From the NCBI GenBank assembly GCA_018065815.1, contig JAGHSP010000256.1:1-50082 (forward strand): a DNA stretch of 50,082 nt, in the 5' to 3' direction. Both the position numbers and the translations under genes were made by a program. Positions 1 to 7,903 of the stretch are shown here, piece by piece. The first letter of the stretch is position 1. Every line of letters begins with the position of its first letter. Under the pieces are notes generated by a model, which was given only the letters and a program-made list of their open reading frames with translations, was not told where the DNA came from and ran no database searches. The stretch is from Candidatus Sodaliphilus limicaballi (GTDB taxonomy: Bacteria; Bacteroidota; Bacteroidia; Bacteroidales; Muribaculaceae).

Positions 1-48
1 TTCATAAGTAACGCTACTGCCTGTTCCATAATTCAAATTATTAAATTT

Positions 49-161
49 CTATAATCAGCGGAAATTGGGTGAAAAATTGCAGTTTCCGCTGATTATAGGT
101 CGGTTTTTGTGCTATAATCAGCGGAAATTGGGTAAAATTATGTGGTTTCCGCTGATTATAG
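49..161. repeat. Two tandem perfect 16-bp-arm hairpins downstream of argB
   Basis: The arm CTATAATCAGCGGAAA (49-64) pairs perfectly with its complement at 83-98. The same arm at 112-127 pairs with 146-161. The two units have the same arms but different loops. They lie just past the stop of argB, so they could end the arginine operon transcript, although no clear T-run follows. They could also be a short dispersed palindromic repeat. The rest of 1-181 holds no gene that I can support. Confidence 0.7.
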
Positions 162-181
162 ATTTCTTTACTAACCTCCTG

Positions 182-949
182 TTACCTTATTGTGGTGCCT
201 CGGTTGTTGCTTATGTTAGCCGAGTTCTTGATTACTACCTCGGTGACGCCTTGGGACACTGCATTGAGGGCGCCGGTGACCTTGGGGAGCATGCCCGCGG
301 CGATGATGCCGTCGGCTTTGAGTTGCTCAAACGAGGTTTTGTCGATGGTCTCGATGAGCGACGAGGGGTCGTTGATGTCAACGAGCACGCCGTCTTTCTC
401 AAAGCAGAATACTAACTGGGTGGGGGCAAACCGTGCGCAAGCTATTGCCACTCTTGATGCCACGCTGTCGGCGTTGGTGTTGAGCATGTTGCCCTTGCTG
501 TCGTGGGTGAGGGCGCAAAACACAGGAGTGACGCCTATTTCAAGCAGATGCTGCATGAACTTGTGGTCCACCTTGTCACCGTCGATGTCGCCCACCCAGC
601 CGAAGTCGATGGGCTCGGGGGTGCGCTTGTGGGCAGGGATGACGCCGGCATCAGCGCCCGATAGCCCCAGTGCCTTGCAGCCGCGGGCATTGAGTGCCGC
701 CACGATGCGCTTGTTGATGAGGCCGGCATAGACCATGGTGCACACGTCGAGCGTGTCGCGGTCGGTCACGCGACGGCCTTCTATCATCATGGTCTCGATG
801 CCCAGTTGCTGGGCGAGGCGTGTGGCGAGCTTGCCACCGCCGTGGATGAGAACCTTGTCGCCCTCAATGGCCGCAAAGTCATCGAGGAACTTGCCCAGCG
901 CCTCGTCATTGTCAACGACATTGCCTCCTATCTTGAATACTTTAATCAT
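182..949 (-). CDS. argB: Acetylglutamate (N-succinylglutamate) kinase ArgB
   Basis: This amino-acid kinase phosphorylates the gamma-carboxylate of N-acylglutamate, the second step of arginine synthesis, in the cytoplasm. The 255-residue product is of normal family length. It begins with the nucleotide-binding strand and loop KIGGNVVD (residues 6-13) and has the substrate loop IHGGGK at about 35-40. It is the last gene of the leftward arginine operon. The argF' gene next to it is of the N-succinylornithine type, so the physiological substrate is inferred to be N-succinylglutamate rather than the acetyl form. The spacer to argF' is 124 bp of TTTAAAGG-type repeats. Family assignment is secure; substrate is inference from context. 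Confidence 0.95.
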   Translation of the reverse strand: MIKVFKIGGNVVDNDEALGKFLDDFAAIEGDKVLIHGGGKLATRLAQQLGIETMMIEGRRVTDRDTLDVCTMVYAGLINKRIVAALNARGCKALGLSGADAGVIPAHKRTPEPIDFGWVGDIDGDKVDHKFMQHLLEIGVTPVFCALTHDSKGNMLNTNADSVASRVAIACARFAPTQLVFCFEKDGVLVDINDPSSLIETIDKTSFEQLKADGIIAAGMLPKVTGALNAVSQGVTEVVIKNSANISNNRGTTIR

Positions 950-1073
950 ATTATTTTTAAAGGTTTAAGGGTTTAAAAGTTTAAAGGTTTAATAGGTTAG
1001 GGGAAATCGAAAAACCAAGTCGTTCATTAAGCGATTAATATTTAAACCTTTAAACGATTAAACTGTTAAACTT

Positions 1074-2033
1074 TTACTTCTCCAGTGCTTCGAGCATGCG
1101 CTTGATGACCACTGTGGCCGAGATCTCGCGGTTGGCTGCCTCGGGGATAACCAGGCTGCGGGGGCCTTCGATGACCTCGTCGGTGACGATCATGCCGCGG
1201 CGCACGGGCAGGCAGTGCATGAAGAAGGCGTTGTCGGTCAATGCCATCTTCTGGGCGCTGACGGTCCAGTTCATGTCCTTGCTCAATATTTTGCCGTAGT
1301 TGGGATCCTCGTATGCCGACCAGTTTTTGGCATAGACGAAGTGCGCGCCTTTGAGGGCTTCGTCCTGGTCGTGGGTGATGGTTGCTCCGGCGGTGAACTT
1401 GGGGTCAAGGTCATATCCTTCAGGGTTGGCAACCACTACCTCGTATCCGGCAGCGACCATCCACTGTGCGAAAGAGTTGGGCACAGCCTGCGGCAGAGCC
1501 TTGGGGTGAGGAGCCCATGTGAGCACCACCTTGGGACGCTCGACGGTCTTGTGCTCCTCGATAGTGATATAGTCGGCAAAGGCTTGCAAGGGGTGTACCG
1601 TGGCGCTCTCCATGCTGAAAACGGGGCGGCCGCTATACTGGATGAACTGCTGGATGATAGCCTCGCTATAGTCTTTCTCCTTGCTGTCGAAGGTGGCAAA
1701 CGAGCGCACACCGATGAGGTCGCAGTAGCTGCCCATAACGGGGATAGCCTCGAGCAGGTGCTCGCTCTTGTCGCCGTCCATGATGACGCCGCGTTCGGTC
1801 TCGAGCTTCCATGCGCCCTGGTTCACGTCGAGCACGATGCAGTTCATACCCAGGTTCATGGCAGCCTTTTGTGTTGACAAGCGTGTGCGCAGGCTGCTGT
1901 TGAAGAAAATCATCAGCAAGGTCTTGTTGCGGCCCAGTTCCACGTGACCGTAGCGGTCGTTCTTTATCTCGATTGCCTCTTGAAACGCCTTGCGCAGGTC
2001 GCCCAAGTCGGCGGGTGAAAGGAATTGCTTCAT
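1074..2033 (-). CDS. argF': N-succinylornithine carbamoyltransferase (ArgF')
   Basis: This enzyme transfers a carbamoyl group from carbamoyl phosphate to N-succinylornithine to give N-succinylcitrulline in the Bacteroidetes arginine pathway. The 319-residue protein has the carbamoyl-phosphate loop SSLRTR (46-51), HPLQAFAD in the middle, and HCLPVRRG near the C-terminus. It closely follows the Bacteroides fragilis enzyme as I recall it. In that enzyme residue 90 is the proline that sets succinyl over acetyl specificity; here the loop reads DGDKSEH, so residue 90 is serine. Its neighbours argD and argB are in the same operon. Family assignment is strong; the exact acyl preference is uncertain because of Ser90. 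Confidence 0.92.
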   Translation of the reverse strand: MKQFLSPADLGDLRKAFQEAIEIKNDRYGHVELGRNKTLLMIFFNSSLRTRLSTQKAAMNLGMNCIVLDVNQGAWKLETERGVIMDGDKSEHLLEAIPVMGSYCDLIGVRSFATFDSKEKDYSEAIIQQFIQYSGRPVFSMESATVHPLQAFADYITIEEHKTVERPKVVLTWAPHPKALPQAVPNSFAQWMVAAGYEVVVANPEGYDLDPKFTAGATITHDQDEALKGAHFVYAKNWSAYEDPNYGKILSKDMNWTVSAQKMALTDNAFFMHCLPVRRGMIVTDEVIEGPRSLVIPEAANREISATVVIKRMLEALEK

Positions 2034-2120
2034 TTGTATCTAAACTGAAAGAAAATAAACTGAAAGAAATTAAAATAATTAAAATTATTTCCCCGAGTTC
2101 CCCGAGTTCCCCGAGAGGAA

Positions 2121-3242
2121 TTACAATACTTCTTCAAATGCTTTGAGGAACTTGTCGGCATGTTCGGTGGTGATGCCCAGTGCGGGAAGCAGGCGCACGG
2201 TGTGCTGGCCGGCGCCGCCGGTGAAGATGTGCTTGTCAAAGACAAGTTTCTTCCTCAACTCGGGAGCAGAGCCTTCAATCTCGATGCCTATCATCAGGCC
2301 GCGGCCACGCACCTCCTTGATGCCGGGCATCGCTTTAAGTTTTTCAATTAGGTAGTTGCCCACCTTCTCGGCATTGGCAACGAGGTTTTCCTCCTTGATG
2401 ACGTCGAGCACTGCGATTGCCGCAGCACATGCCAGATGGTTGCCGCCGAACGTGGTGCCCAGCATGCCGCCCCAAGCCTCGAAGGGTGGAGCGATCAACA
2501 CGCCGCCCACGGGGAATCCGTTGCCCATGCCCTTTGCCATAGAAATGAGGTCGGGCTTGATGCCGCTGTACTGGTGGGCGAAGAAGCGACCGGTGCGGCC
2601 ATAGCCACTCTGCACCTCGTCGAGAATGAGACACACACCGTGGCGTGTGGTAGCTTCGCGCAACTGACGCAAGAAGTCGTCGCCTGGCATCTGGATGCCA
2701 GCCACGCCCTGTATGCCCTCGATGATGGCAGCGCAGTATTCGCCGGTAGCAAGTTCGCGCTCAACGGCCTCGATGTCGCCCAGGGGGACGAATGTCACCT
2801 TGTCGGTCTCGTTGAAGGGCGAGTTGATCTTGGGATTGTCGGTCATCTCCACAGCGCCCGATGTGCGGCCGTGGAATGCGCCCTTGAAGGCGAGCACGCG
2901 GCTCTTGCCGGTGTGGAACGAAGCCACCTTGATGGCATTCTCGTTGGCCTCGGCGCCGCTGTTCACCATGAACAGGCTGTAATCCTTTAAGCCAGAGATC
3001 TCGCCCAGTTTCTTGGCAAGTTTCTCTTGCAGCGTGTTGATAACGCTGTTAGAGTAGAACCCCAACGTAGCCACCTGCTTGCTGATCATCTCCACATAGT
3101 GGGGATGAGCGTGACCGATGCTGATAACGGCGTGGCCGCCATAGAGGTCGAGGTATTCTGTGCCCTCGGCGTCATAGATGTAACTGCCGCAGCCCTTCAC
3201 CGGCTCGACATCATATAGCGAATATACTGGAAATAAATTCAT
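2121..3242 (-). CDS. argD: Acetylornithine/N-succinylornithine aminotransferase ArgD
   Basis: This PLP-dependent class III aminotransferase converts N-acylglutamate semialdehyde to N-acylornithine using glutamate. The 373-residue protein has the PLP phosphate-binding SGAEAN (95-100), the cofactor aspartate in LILDEVQSGYGRTG (about 205-218), and the Schiff-base lysine in MAKGMGNG (Lys237). Length is slightly short of the usual 390-400, with the N-terminus trimmed. It sits between argC and argF'. The downstream spacer (2034-2120) carries three CCCCGAGTT units. The first ATG at 3242 fits the start of homology (NLFPVYSLYDVEPVKG), and nothing upstream looks coding. Confidence 0.94.
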   Translation of the reverse strand: MNLFPVYSLYDVEPVKGCGSYIYDAEGTEYLDLYGGHAVISIGHAHPHYVEMISKQVATLGFYSNSVINTLQEKLAKKLGEISGLKDYSLFMVNSGAEANENAIKVASFHTGKSRVLAFKGAFHGRTSGAVEMTDNPKINSPFNETDKVTFVPLGDIEAVERELATGEYCAAIIEGIQGVAGIQMPGDDFLRQLREATTRHGVCLILDEVQSGYGRTGRFFAHQYSGIKPDLISMAKGMGNGFPVGGVLIAPPFEAWGGMLGTTFGGNHLACAAAIAVLDVIKEENLVANAEKVGNYLIEKLKAMPGIKEVRGRGLMIGIEIEGSAPELRKKLVFDKHIFTGGAGQHTVRLLPALGITTEHADKFLKAFEEVL

Positions 3243-3319
3243 AGTTTCTTGTTTTTTAAGTTTAAGACCCGGAGATTCCGGAAACTCCGGATTGTCCGGA
3301 TTAACCTTTTAACCTTTTA

Positions 3320-4282
3320 TCAGAACGCATTCGGCTTCAAGCGCAGGCCCATATCCTCTGGCAGCCCCATGGCGATGTTCATGTTCTGCACAGCCTGGCC
3401 GCTTGCGCCCTTCAAGAGGTTGTCGATGCAGCTGGTGATGAGCAGCTGGTCGCCGTGCTTCTCTACGTGGAGAAGCGCTTTGTTGGTGTTGGTCACCTGT
3501 TTGAGGTCTAGCGGACGGTCGCTCACGTGGGTGAACACTGCATCTTTATAGAAGTCCTTATAGAGTGCAACGGCCTCTTCCTCGCAGAGAGTGCAACGGG
3601 TATATACGCTGGCAAAGATGCCGCGGGCAAAGTCGCCGCGCATGGGCACGAACAGGATGGGAGCCACCTCACTGCCTTGCAGCGTGGTGAGTGTTCGGCG
3701 TATCTCATGCAGGTGCTGGTGAGTGAATGCCTTATAGACGCTCAAATTGTCGTTGCGCCAGCTGAAGTGGGTCGTAGCACCCGGTTTCACGCCTGCGCCA
3801 GTGCTGCCGGTAATAGCAGTCACGTTGATGTCTTGGTGAAGCAAACCTGCCTTGGCAAGCGGGAGCAGTGACATCTGTATAGCAGTGGCAAAGCAACCGG
3901 GATTAGCGATGAGCTTGCTGCCAGCAATGCGTTCGCGCTGGAACTCGGGCAGGGCATATACATATCCGCACGACTCGTCGCGGTAGTCCTGTGCGAGGTC
4001 AATCACCACGAGTTTCTCGGGACGATCGTTAGCAGCCCAGAACTCGGCACTCTTGCCGTGTCCCATGCACAGGAACACCACATCGACTGCATTGAGGTCG
4101 TGGGTGTCGCTGAAGGTGAGGTCGGTCTCGCCGATGAGGCCGCCGTGCACCTGGGTGATGGGCAGTCCTGTCTGACTGCTGCTGTGTATCCACACAATCT
4201 CCACCCCGGGGTGGTTGAGCAGGATGCGGATAAGTTCGCCGGCGGTATATCCCGCACCGCCTATAATGCCTGTTTTGATCAT
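3320..4282 (-). CDS. argC: N-acetyl-gamma-glutamyl-phosphate reductase ArgC
   Basis: ArgC reduces N-acylglutamyl phosphate to the semialdehyde with NADPH, the third step of the pathway. The 320-residue protein opens with the Rossmann motif GIIGGAGYTAGEL and has the catalytic cysteine in NPGCFAT (Cys130). A histidine-containing stretch (AFTHQHLHEIRR) around residue 185-196 matches the family's second catalytic region. Length is typical of the short ArgC type. It is flanked by argG and argD in the operon. The 155-bp upstream spacer contains TTTAAAGG repeats and three GAATTATC units. Confidence 0.94.
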   Translation of the reverse strand: MIKTGIIGGAGYTAGELIRILLNHPGVEIVWIHSSSQTGLPITQVHGGLIGETDLTFSDTHDLNAVDVVFLCMGHGKSAEFWAANDRPEKLVVIDLAQDYRDESCGYVYALPEFQRERIAGSKLIANPGCFATAIQMSLLPLAKAGLLHQDINVTAITGSTGAGVKPGATTHFSWRNDNLSVYKAFTHQHLHEIRRTLTTLQGSEVAPILFVPMRGDFARGIFASVYTRCTLCEEEAVALYKDFYKDAVFTHVSDRPLDLKQVTNTNKALLHVEKHGDQLLITSCIDNLLKGASGQAVQNMNIAMGLPEDMGLRLKPNAF

Positions 4283-4437
4283 AGTTTTTTATTGTAAAGG
4301 TTTAAGGGTTTAAAGGTTTAACGGTTTAAAAGGGAAGGAGGCAATCGAATTATCGAATTATCGAATTATCGATTTTTCGATTAATCGAGCCAATTAAACC
4401 TTTAAACTCTTAAACCTTTAAACTTTTAAACTTTTAT

Positions 4438-5637
4438 TTATCTTTTCTCGTCGGGGTGGGTGCCGTAGTAAACGCGCAGGGGGGTCGAGAGCACCTTGAT
4501 GAAGCCCTTGGCCTCGTCGGCGGTCCAGCCGTGCTGCATCTCGCCATACTCGCCCAGTTTACTCTTGCTCAGGTCGTTGTCGCTGTCCACGCCCACAGTC
4601 TCAAAGCCGTAAGGACGGAGTTTGAGGATAGCGGTGCCGGTGACGTTGCGCTGTGACGATGTGAGCATAGCCTCCATGTCGGGCATCACGGGTTCCAGAT
4701 ACTGGCTCTCGTGCAGGAACATGCCATACCAGTTGGCCACCTGGTCCTTCCAGTACTGCTGCCACTTGCTCAATGTGGATTTCTCGAGCAGGCGGTGAGC
4801 CTCGATGATGAGCTTGGGAGCGGCTGCCTCAAATCCCACGCGGCCCTTGATGCCGATGATAGTGTCGCCCACGTTGGCGTCGCGGCCTATGGCGTAGCTT
4901 GCACCTATCTCCTCAATCTTCTGGATAGCTGCAACCTTGTCGGTGAACTCCTCGTCGTTCACTGCCACGATTTCGCCCTTCTCGAAGCGGATTTTGAGCA
5001 GTGACTCCTCGGTGCGTGTCACGTGTTTGAGATAAGCCTCCTCGGGCAGACCTTGTGCGGGGTCGAGCAGTTCGCCGCCGCACACGCTGGTGCCCCAGAT
5101 GCCAACGTTGTAGCTATATTTAAGCTTGGTGAAGTCGGCAAAGAAACCGTGCTCGTTGAGGTAGTCAACCTCCTCCTGGCGTGACAAAGCGTGGTCACGG
5201 GTGAGGGTGATGATCTCAATGCCAGGAGCCAGCACGAGGAAAGTCATGTCGAAGCGAATCTGGTCGTTGCCAGCGCCAGTGCTGCCGTGGGCGATGGCGT
5301 CGGCGCCTATCTCGCGTGCATAGCGTGCAATGGCGATGGCTTGGAAGATGCGCTCGCTTGATACCGAGATGGGGTAGCAGTTGTTGCGCATCACGTTGCC
5401 GAATATCATGTATTTGAGCGATTTCTCGTAGTACTCTTGTGTAACGTCGAGGGTCACATACTGCACTGCGCCCAGCTTGTAGGCATTCTCCTCGTTCTTC
5501 TTCAGCTGCTCGGGGCTGAAACCGCCGGTGTTGGCACACGCTGCATATACTTCATAACCATCCTGTGTGAGTTTCATCACAGTGTACGACGTGTCAAGGC
5601 CTCCGCTGAAGGCAACTACTACTTTCTTCTTACTCAT
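4438..5637 (-). CDS. argG: Argininosuccinate synthase ArgG
   Basis: ArgG joins citrulline and aspartate with ATP to form argininosuccinate. The 399-residue protein has the N-type PP-loop AFSGGLDTS (9-17) for ATP, the internal AHGSTGAGNDQIRFD segment that binds citrulline and nucleotide, and normal family length. In an N-succinyl pathway it acts after deacylation of N-succinylcitrulline; the deacylase is not in this window, nor is argH. It is the second gene of the operon, after the GNAT gene. Start at 5637 gives MSKKKVVVAFSGG, as in homologues. Confidence 0.95.
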   Translation of the reverse strand: MSKKKVVVAFSGGLDTSYTVMKLTQDGYEVYAACANTGGFSPEQLKKNEENAYKLGAVQYVTLDVTQEYYEKSLKYMIFGNVMRNNCYPISVSSERIFQAIAIARYAREIGADAIAHGSTGAGNDQIRFDMTFLVLAPGIEIITLTRDHALSRQEEVDYLNEHGFFADFTKLKYSYNVGIWGTSVCGGELLDPAQGLPEEAYLKHVTRTEESLLKIRFEKGEIVAVNDEEFTDKVAAIQKIEEIGASYAIGRDANVGDTIIGIKGRVGFEAAAPKLIIEAHRLLEKSTLSKWQQYWKDQVANWYGMFLHESQYLEPVMPDMEAMLTSSQRNVTGTAILKLRPYGFETVGVDSDNDLSKSKLGEYGEMQHGWTADEAKGFIKVLSTPLRVYYGTHPDEKR

Positions 5638-5740
5638 AATTATATTGTATTTTTTGTGTTTCTAAATAAAACTTGTTTTTGTTTTTCGTAGCCCGCTTGC
5701 GGGCGTTTCGTAGCGAAGCGTTTCGTTTTTCGTTAACGTT

Positions 5741-6334
5741 TTACTTCAAGTGCAGGAGGCTTGCAATCTTCTCCTTGGTGCTCTTCTTTTTCTGCTCCCA
5801 CTTGGGGTCGAAGATCATGGCGTTGCACAGGCAGCGCTCACGGTTGTTGCGCGTGAGCACGTCATAGTTGATGCACTCCTCGCAGCCTTTCCAGAACTCG
5901 TCGTCCTGTGTGAGCTCGGTGAGCGTGGTGGGCACGTAGCCCAGGCGCGTGTTGAGCTTCATCACCGCAAGTGATGTGGTGAGAGAGAAAATCTTGGCAT
6001 AGGGGAAACGCTCGCGTGCCAGCAGGAAGGTCTTGTCCTTGATAGCCTTGGCAAGGCCCAGGTGGCGATACTCGGGGTCAACGATGAGACCGCTGGTAGC
6101 CACATAGTCGCCGTGGCTCCAACACTCGATGTAACTGAATCCTACAATGCGGTCGCCGTCGAGGGCAACAACAGCCTTTCCACCCTTCATCTTGTCGGCG
6201 ACATACTCGGGTCGTCGTCGGGCAATGCCAGTTCCGCGCTGGAGCGCCGATTCGTAGATGAGTTTACAGATGGTCTCAGCATACTTTACATGCTCCTCGG
6301 TGGCATATTGCACCGTGATGTTATTACCGTTCAT
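5741..6334 (-). CDS. GNAT acyltransferase, probable first enzyme of arginine synthesis
   Basis: This is a 197-residue GNAT-fold N-acyltransferase. The acyl-CoA pyrophosphate loop is visible as EYRHLGLAKA at about 88-97, after the beta-strand ATSGLIVDP. As first gene of the arginine operon it is the natural candidate for N-acylglutamate synthase (ArgA-like, possibly succinyl-CoA-using). That role is inferred from position. The C-terminal 40 residues (EECINYDVLTRNNRERCLCNAM and after) are cysteine-containing and lie outside the usual GNAT core. No separate argA or argJ is seen in the window. The GNAT call is firm; the substrate is not. Confidence 0.8.
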   Translation of the reverse strand: MNGNNITVQYATEEHVKYAETICKLIYESALQRGTGIARRRPEYVADKMKGGKAVVALDGDRIVGFSYIECWSHGDYVATSGLIVDPEYRHLGLAKAIKDKTFLLARERFPYAKIFSLTTSLAVMKLNTRLGYVPTTLTELTQDDEFWKGCEECINYDVLTRNNRERCLCNAMIFDPKWEQKKKSTKEKIASLLHLK

Positions 6335-6397
6335 TTCCTTTAATTAGTCTAAATGACTGTAAATGAGTTTAATAATATAATTACTTCACACTGCAAG

Positions 6398-6438
6398 AAC
6401 CCTATCTTGCGCACGCACACGCGTGAAAAGACAGGGTT
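6398..6438 (-). promoter_or_regulatory. Hairpin in the arginine operon leader
   Basis: AACCCTATCTT (6398-6408) pairs with AAGACAGGGTT (6428-6438) over 11 positions with one G-U pair. It lies between the likely promoter and the start of the GNAT gene, so it would be in the 5' leader. No uridine run follows on the minus strand and no leader peptide was recognised, so attenuation is only a possibility. Confidence 0.35.
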
Positions 6439-6463
6439 TTACTAAAAAATCATGTAAAATTCG

Positions 6464-6471
6464 CAAAAATA
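6464..6471 (-). promoter_or_regulatory. Probable -7 element of the arginine operon promoter
   Basis: On the minus strand this reads TATTTTTG, fitting the Bacteroidetes TAnnTTTG element. It lies 130 bp upstream of the first operon gene in the AT-rich gap 6335-6603. A good TTTG at -33 is not seen, so the call is moderate. Confidence 0.4.
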
Positions 6472-6603
6472 CTTGATATCTGCAAGTGTTTTAACACAAA
6501 ATTCGCCTATTTATAAAAAATAAAAGTTTTTCTATGACATCTTAAAATCTACAATATCATCTGATACAAACCCTCTTGTGTGTATTATCTTGTGATTATG
6601 TTA

Positions 6604-7326
6604 TTAATGCATCCAAGAAGATGTAACACGCGACGGTCCCTCAGCGGGGATAGACCTGTTTTCGCCAGCAAAATGACATTCATGGTACATCATATAATGA
6701 CCATCGGTTACCGATATTATTTTATCGACACAGGGCAGCGACTCCTCAACAAGATAACACCAACCGCGATGATGTCTTGCAACGTTGATAAACTTGCCTA
6801 TTTTCCAGTTGTCCATGGGCGTTCCGCCGGCATCCAACTTATCAAGATAAGCATAGATCACCTTTCTTATTTCGCCTGTCATATACAGCACTTTCTTGCT
6901 GCTGGTAATGTGCGGAACGAAGAATGAAACCGATGTGATTGTTGAATTTATTTTATCATTATATACATGATTTTCAATCTTTTCCATCTCAGAGAGCGAC
7001 ATGTTAGATTGAAATACAGGAATCTGGCACGGCAATACTTCGTAGTCAACTGTATCTCCGATACTCCAGCCCTTCGAGAGGCGTTCGGCTCTCACCTCAT
7101 TGAAGCAGCGCTGATACAGAGTGTCAAAGTTATTGTCGATTTTACTCGCTCCATAGGTTGCCGACCATTGCTCCCAGTCGGCAAAGAACTGGTCGAGGTT
7201 TTCATTGGTGATTTCGCTATATTTTTCCACAAAATCAGCCTTAACCTCGGGCAATTTATATTTGTTGATGTCAATGCCCCATGCAGGCAGCATCACAAGT
7301 GCTAATAATAGGGATAACTGCTTCAT
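6604..7326 (-). CDS. Secreted protein of unknown function
   Basis: I do not recognise a family. Starting at the ATG at 7326 gives MKQLSLLLALVMLPAWG, a plain Sec signal peptide with cleavage near residue 17, and a 240-residue product; an ATG seven codons upstream (7347) would add a polar leader. The mature part is mixed alpha/beta in appearance, with three cysteines and no repeats or membrane segments. It is monocistronic, between the arginine operon promoter and the palindromic element at 7641-7757. It is probably periplasmic or exported in a Bacteroidales host. Function unknown. Confidence 0.6.
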   Translation of the reverse strand: MKQLSLLLALVMLPAWGIDINKYKLPEVKADFVEKYSEITNENLDQFFADWEQWSATYGASKIDNNFDTLYQRCFNEVRAERLSKGWSIGDTVDYEVLPCQIPVFQSNMSLSEMEKIENHVYNDKINSTITSVSFFVPHITSSKKVLYMTGEIRKVIYAYLDKLDAGGTPMDNWKIGKFINVARHHRGWCYLVEESLPCVDKIISVTDGHYMMYHECHFAGENRSIPAEGPSRVTSSWMH

Positions 7327-7355
7327 AATTGAATCATGTTTTAACATTTAGGCTA

Positions 7356-7363
7356 CAAAGGTA
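7356..7363 (-). promoter_or_regulatory. Probable -7 element for the secreted-protein gene
   Basis: The minus strand reads TACCTTTG, the Bacteroidetes TAnnTTTG consensus, 30 bp upstream of the ATG at 7326. A clear -33 TTTG is not evident. Confidence 0.45.
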
Positions 7364-7640
7364 GTCTTTTTTCAAAAAAAAGAACTTTAAAAATTAAAAA
7401 TTGCAGTTAAAATTAACATAGTTACAATTTTGCGTAACTATTCAGCAATAGAACTCCCCGCGCGGATCTCACTGATCTCACTGATTTTTTTTCATTGAAA
7501 ATATATAGAGTGGATTTTTTAGACCTCAGGGAGGTCGTAACTTTGGTTAACCGCTGGTCGCAGACCTGCGGACTGCCGGTGGGGGGTGTGAAGTGTGTCA
7601 AAATGCTCTTTGGTAGAGTACAATGCAAAAGCAAGAGCAG

Positions 7641-7757
7641 GTAGGGACGATACTCCTGTATCGTCCGCAGCGTTCTTAGAACGCTTATATTCAGATAATT
7701 GTGTAATGTCTTACGCTCATTCCGAGCGTGCGGACGACACGGGAGTGTCGTCCCTAC
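7641..7757. repeat. 117-bp palindromic (MITE-like) element with nested hairpins
   Basis: The ends GTAGGGACGA and TCGTCCCTAC are inverted repeats. The arms continue inward through GATACTCC/GGGAGTGTC and end with CGTCCGC/GCGGACG. Two small hairpins sit inside: AGCGTTC-TTA-GAACGCT and ACGCTC-ATTCC-GAGCGT. The unit lies in the 556-bp gap 7348-7903, which otherwise holds no gene that I can support. It looks like a non-coding palindromic repeat or a miniature inverted-repeat element. No target duplication was verified. Confidence 0.65.
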
Positions 7758-7903
7758 CTCAACTTGATTTCGCATTTTGACACACCCTCTATTCAGGTAT
7801 TGTCCTGCCGGACAATAAATTAGCAACAATTGCTATAAAAGCAAAAGTTGAGTTATTCTATACCAAGCCCTGGTTATACCCTAGTAGCAGCATTGCGCTG
7901 CGA

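Noticed and set aside
7422..7829. 135-codon minus-strand frame in the host gap
   Set aside because: It runs across the palindromic element and has no domain, no start signal and no neighbours in an operon.
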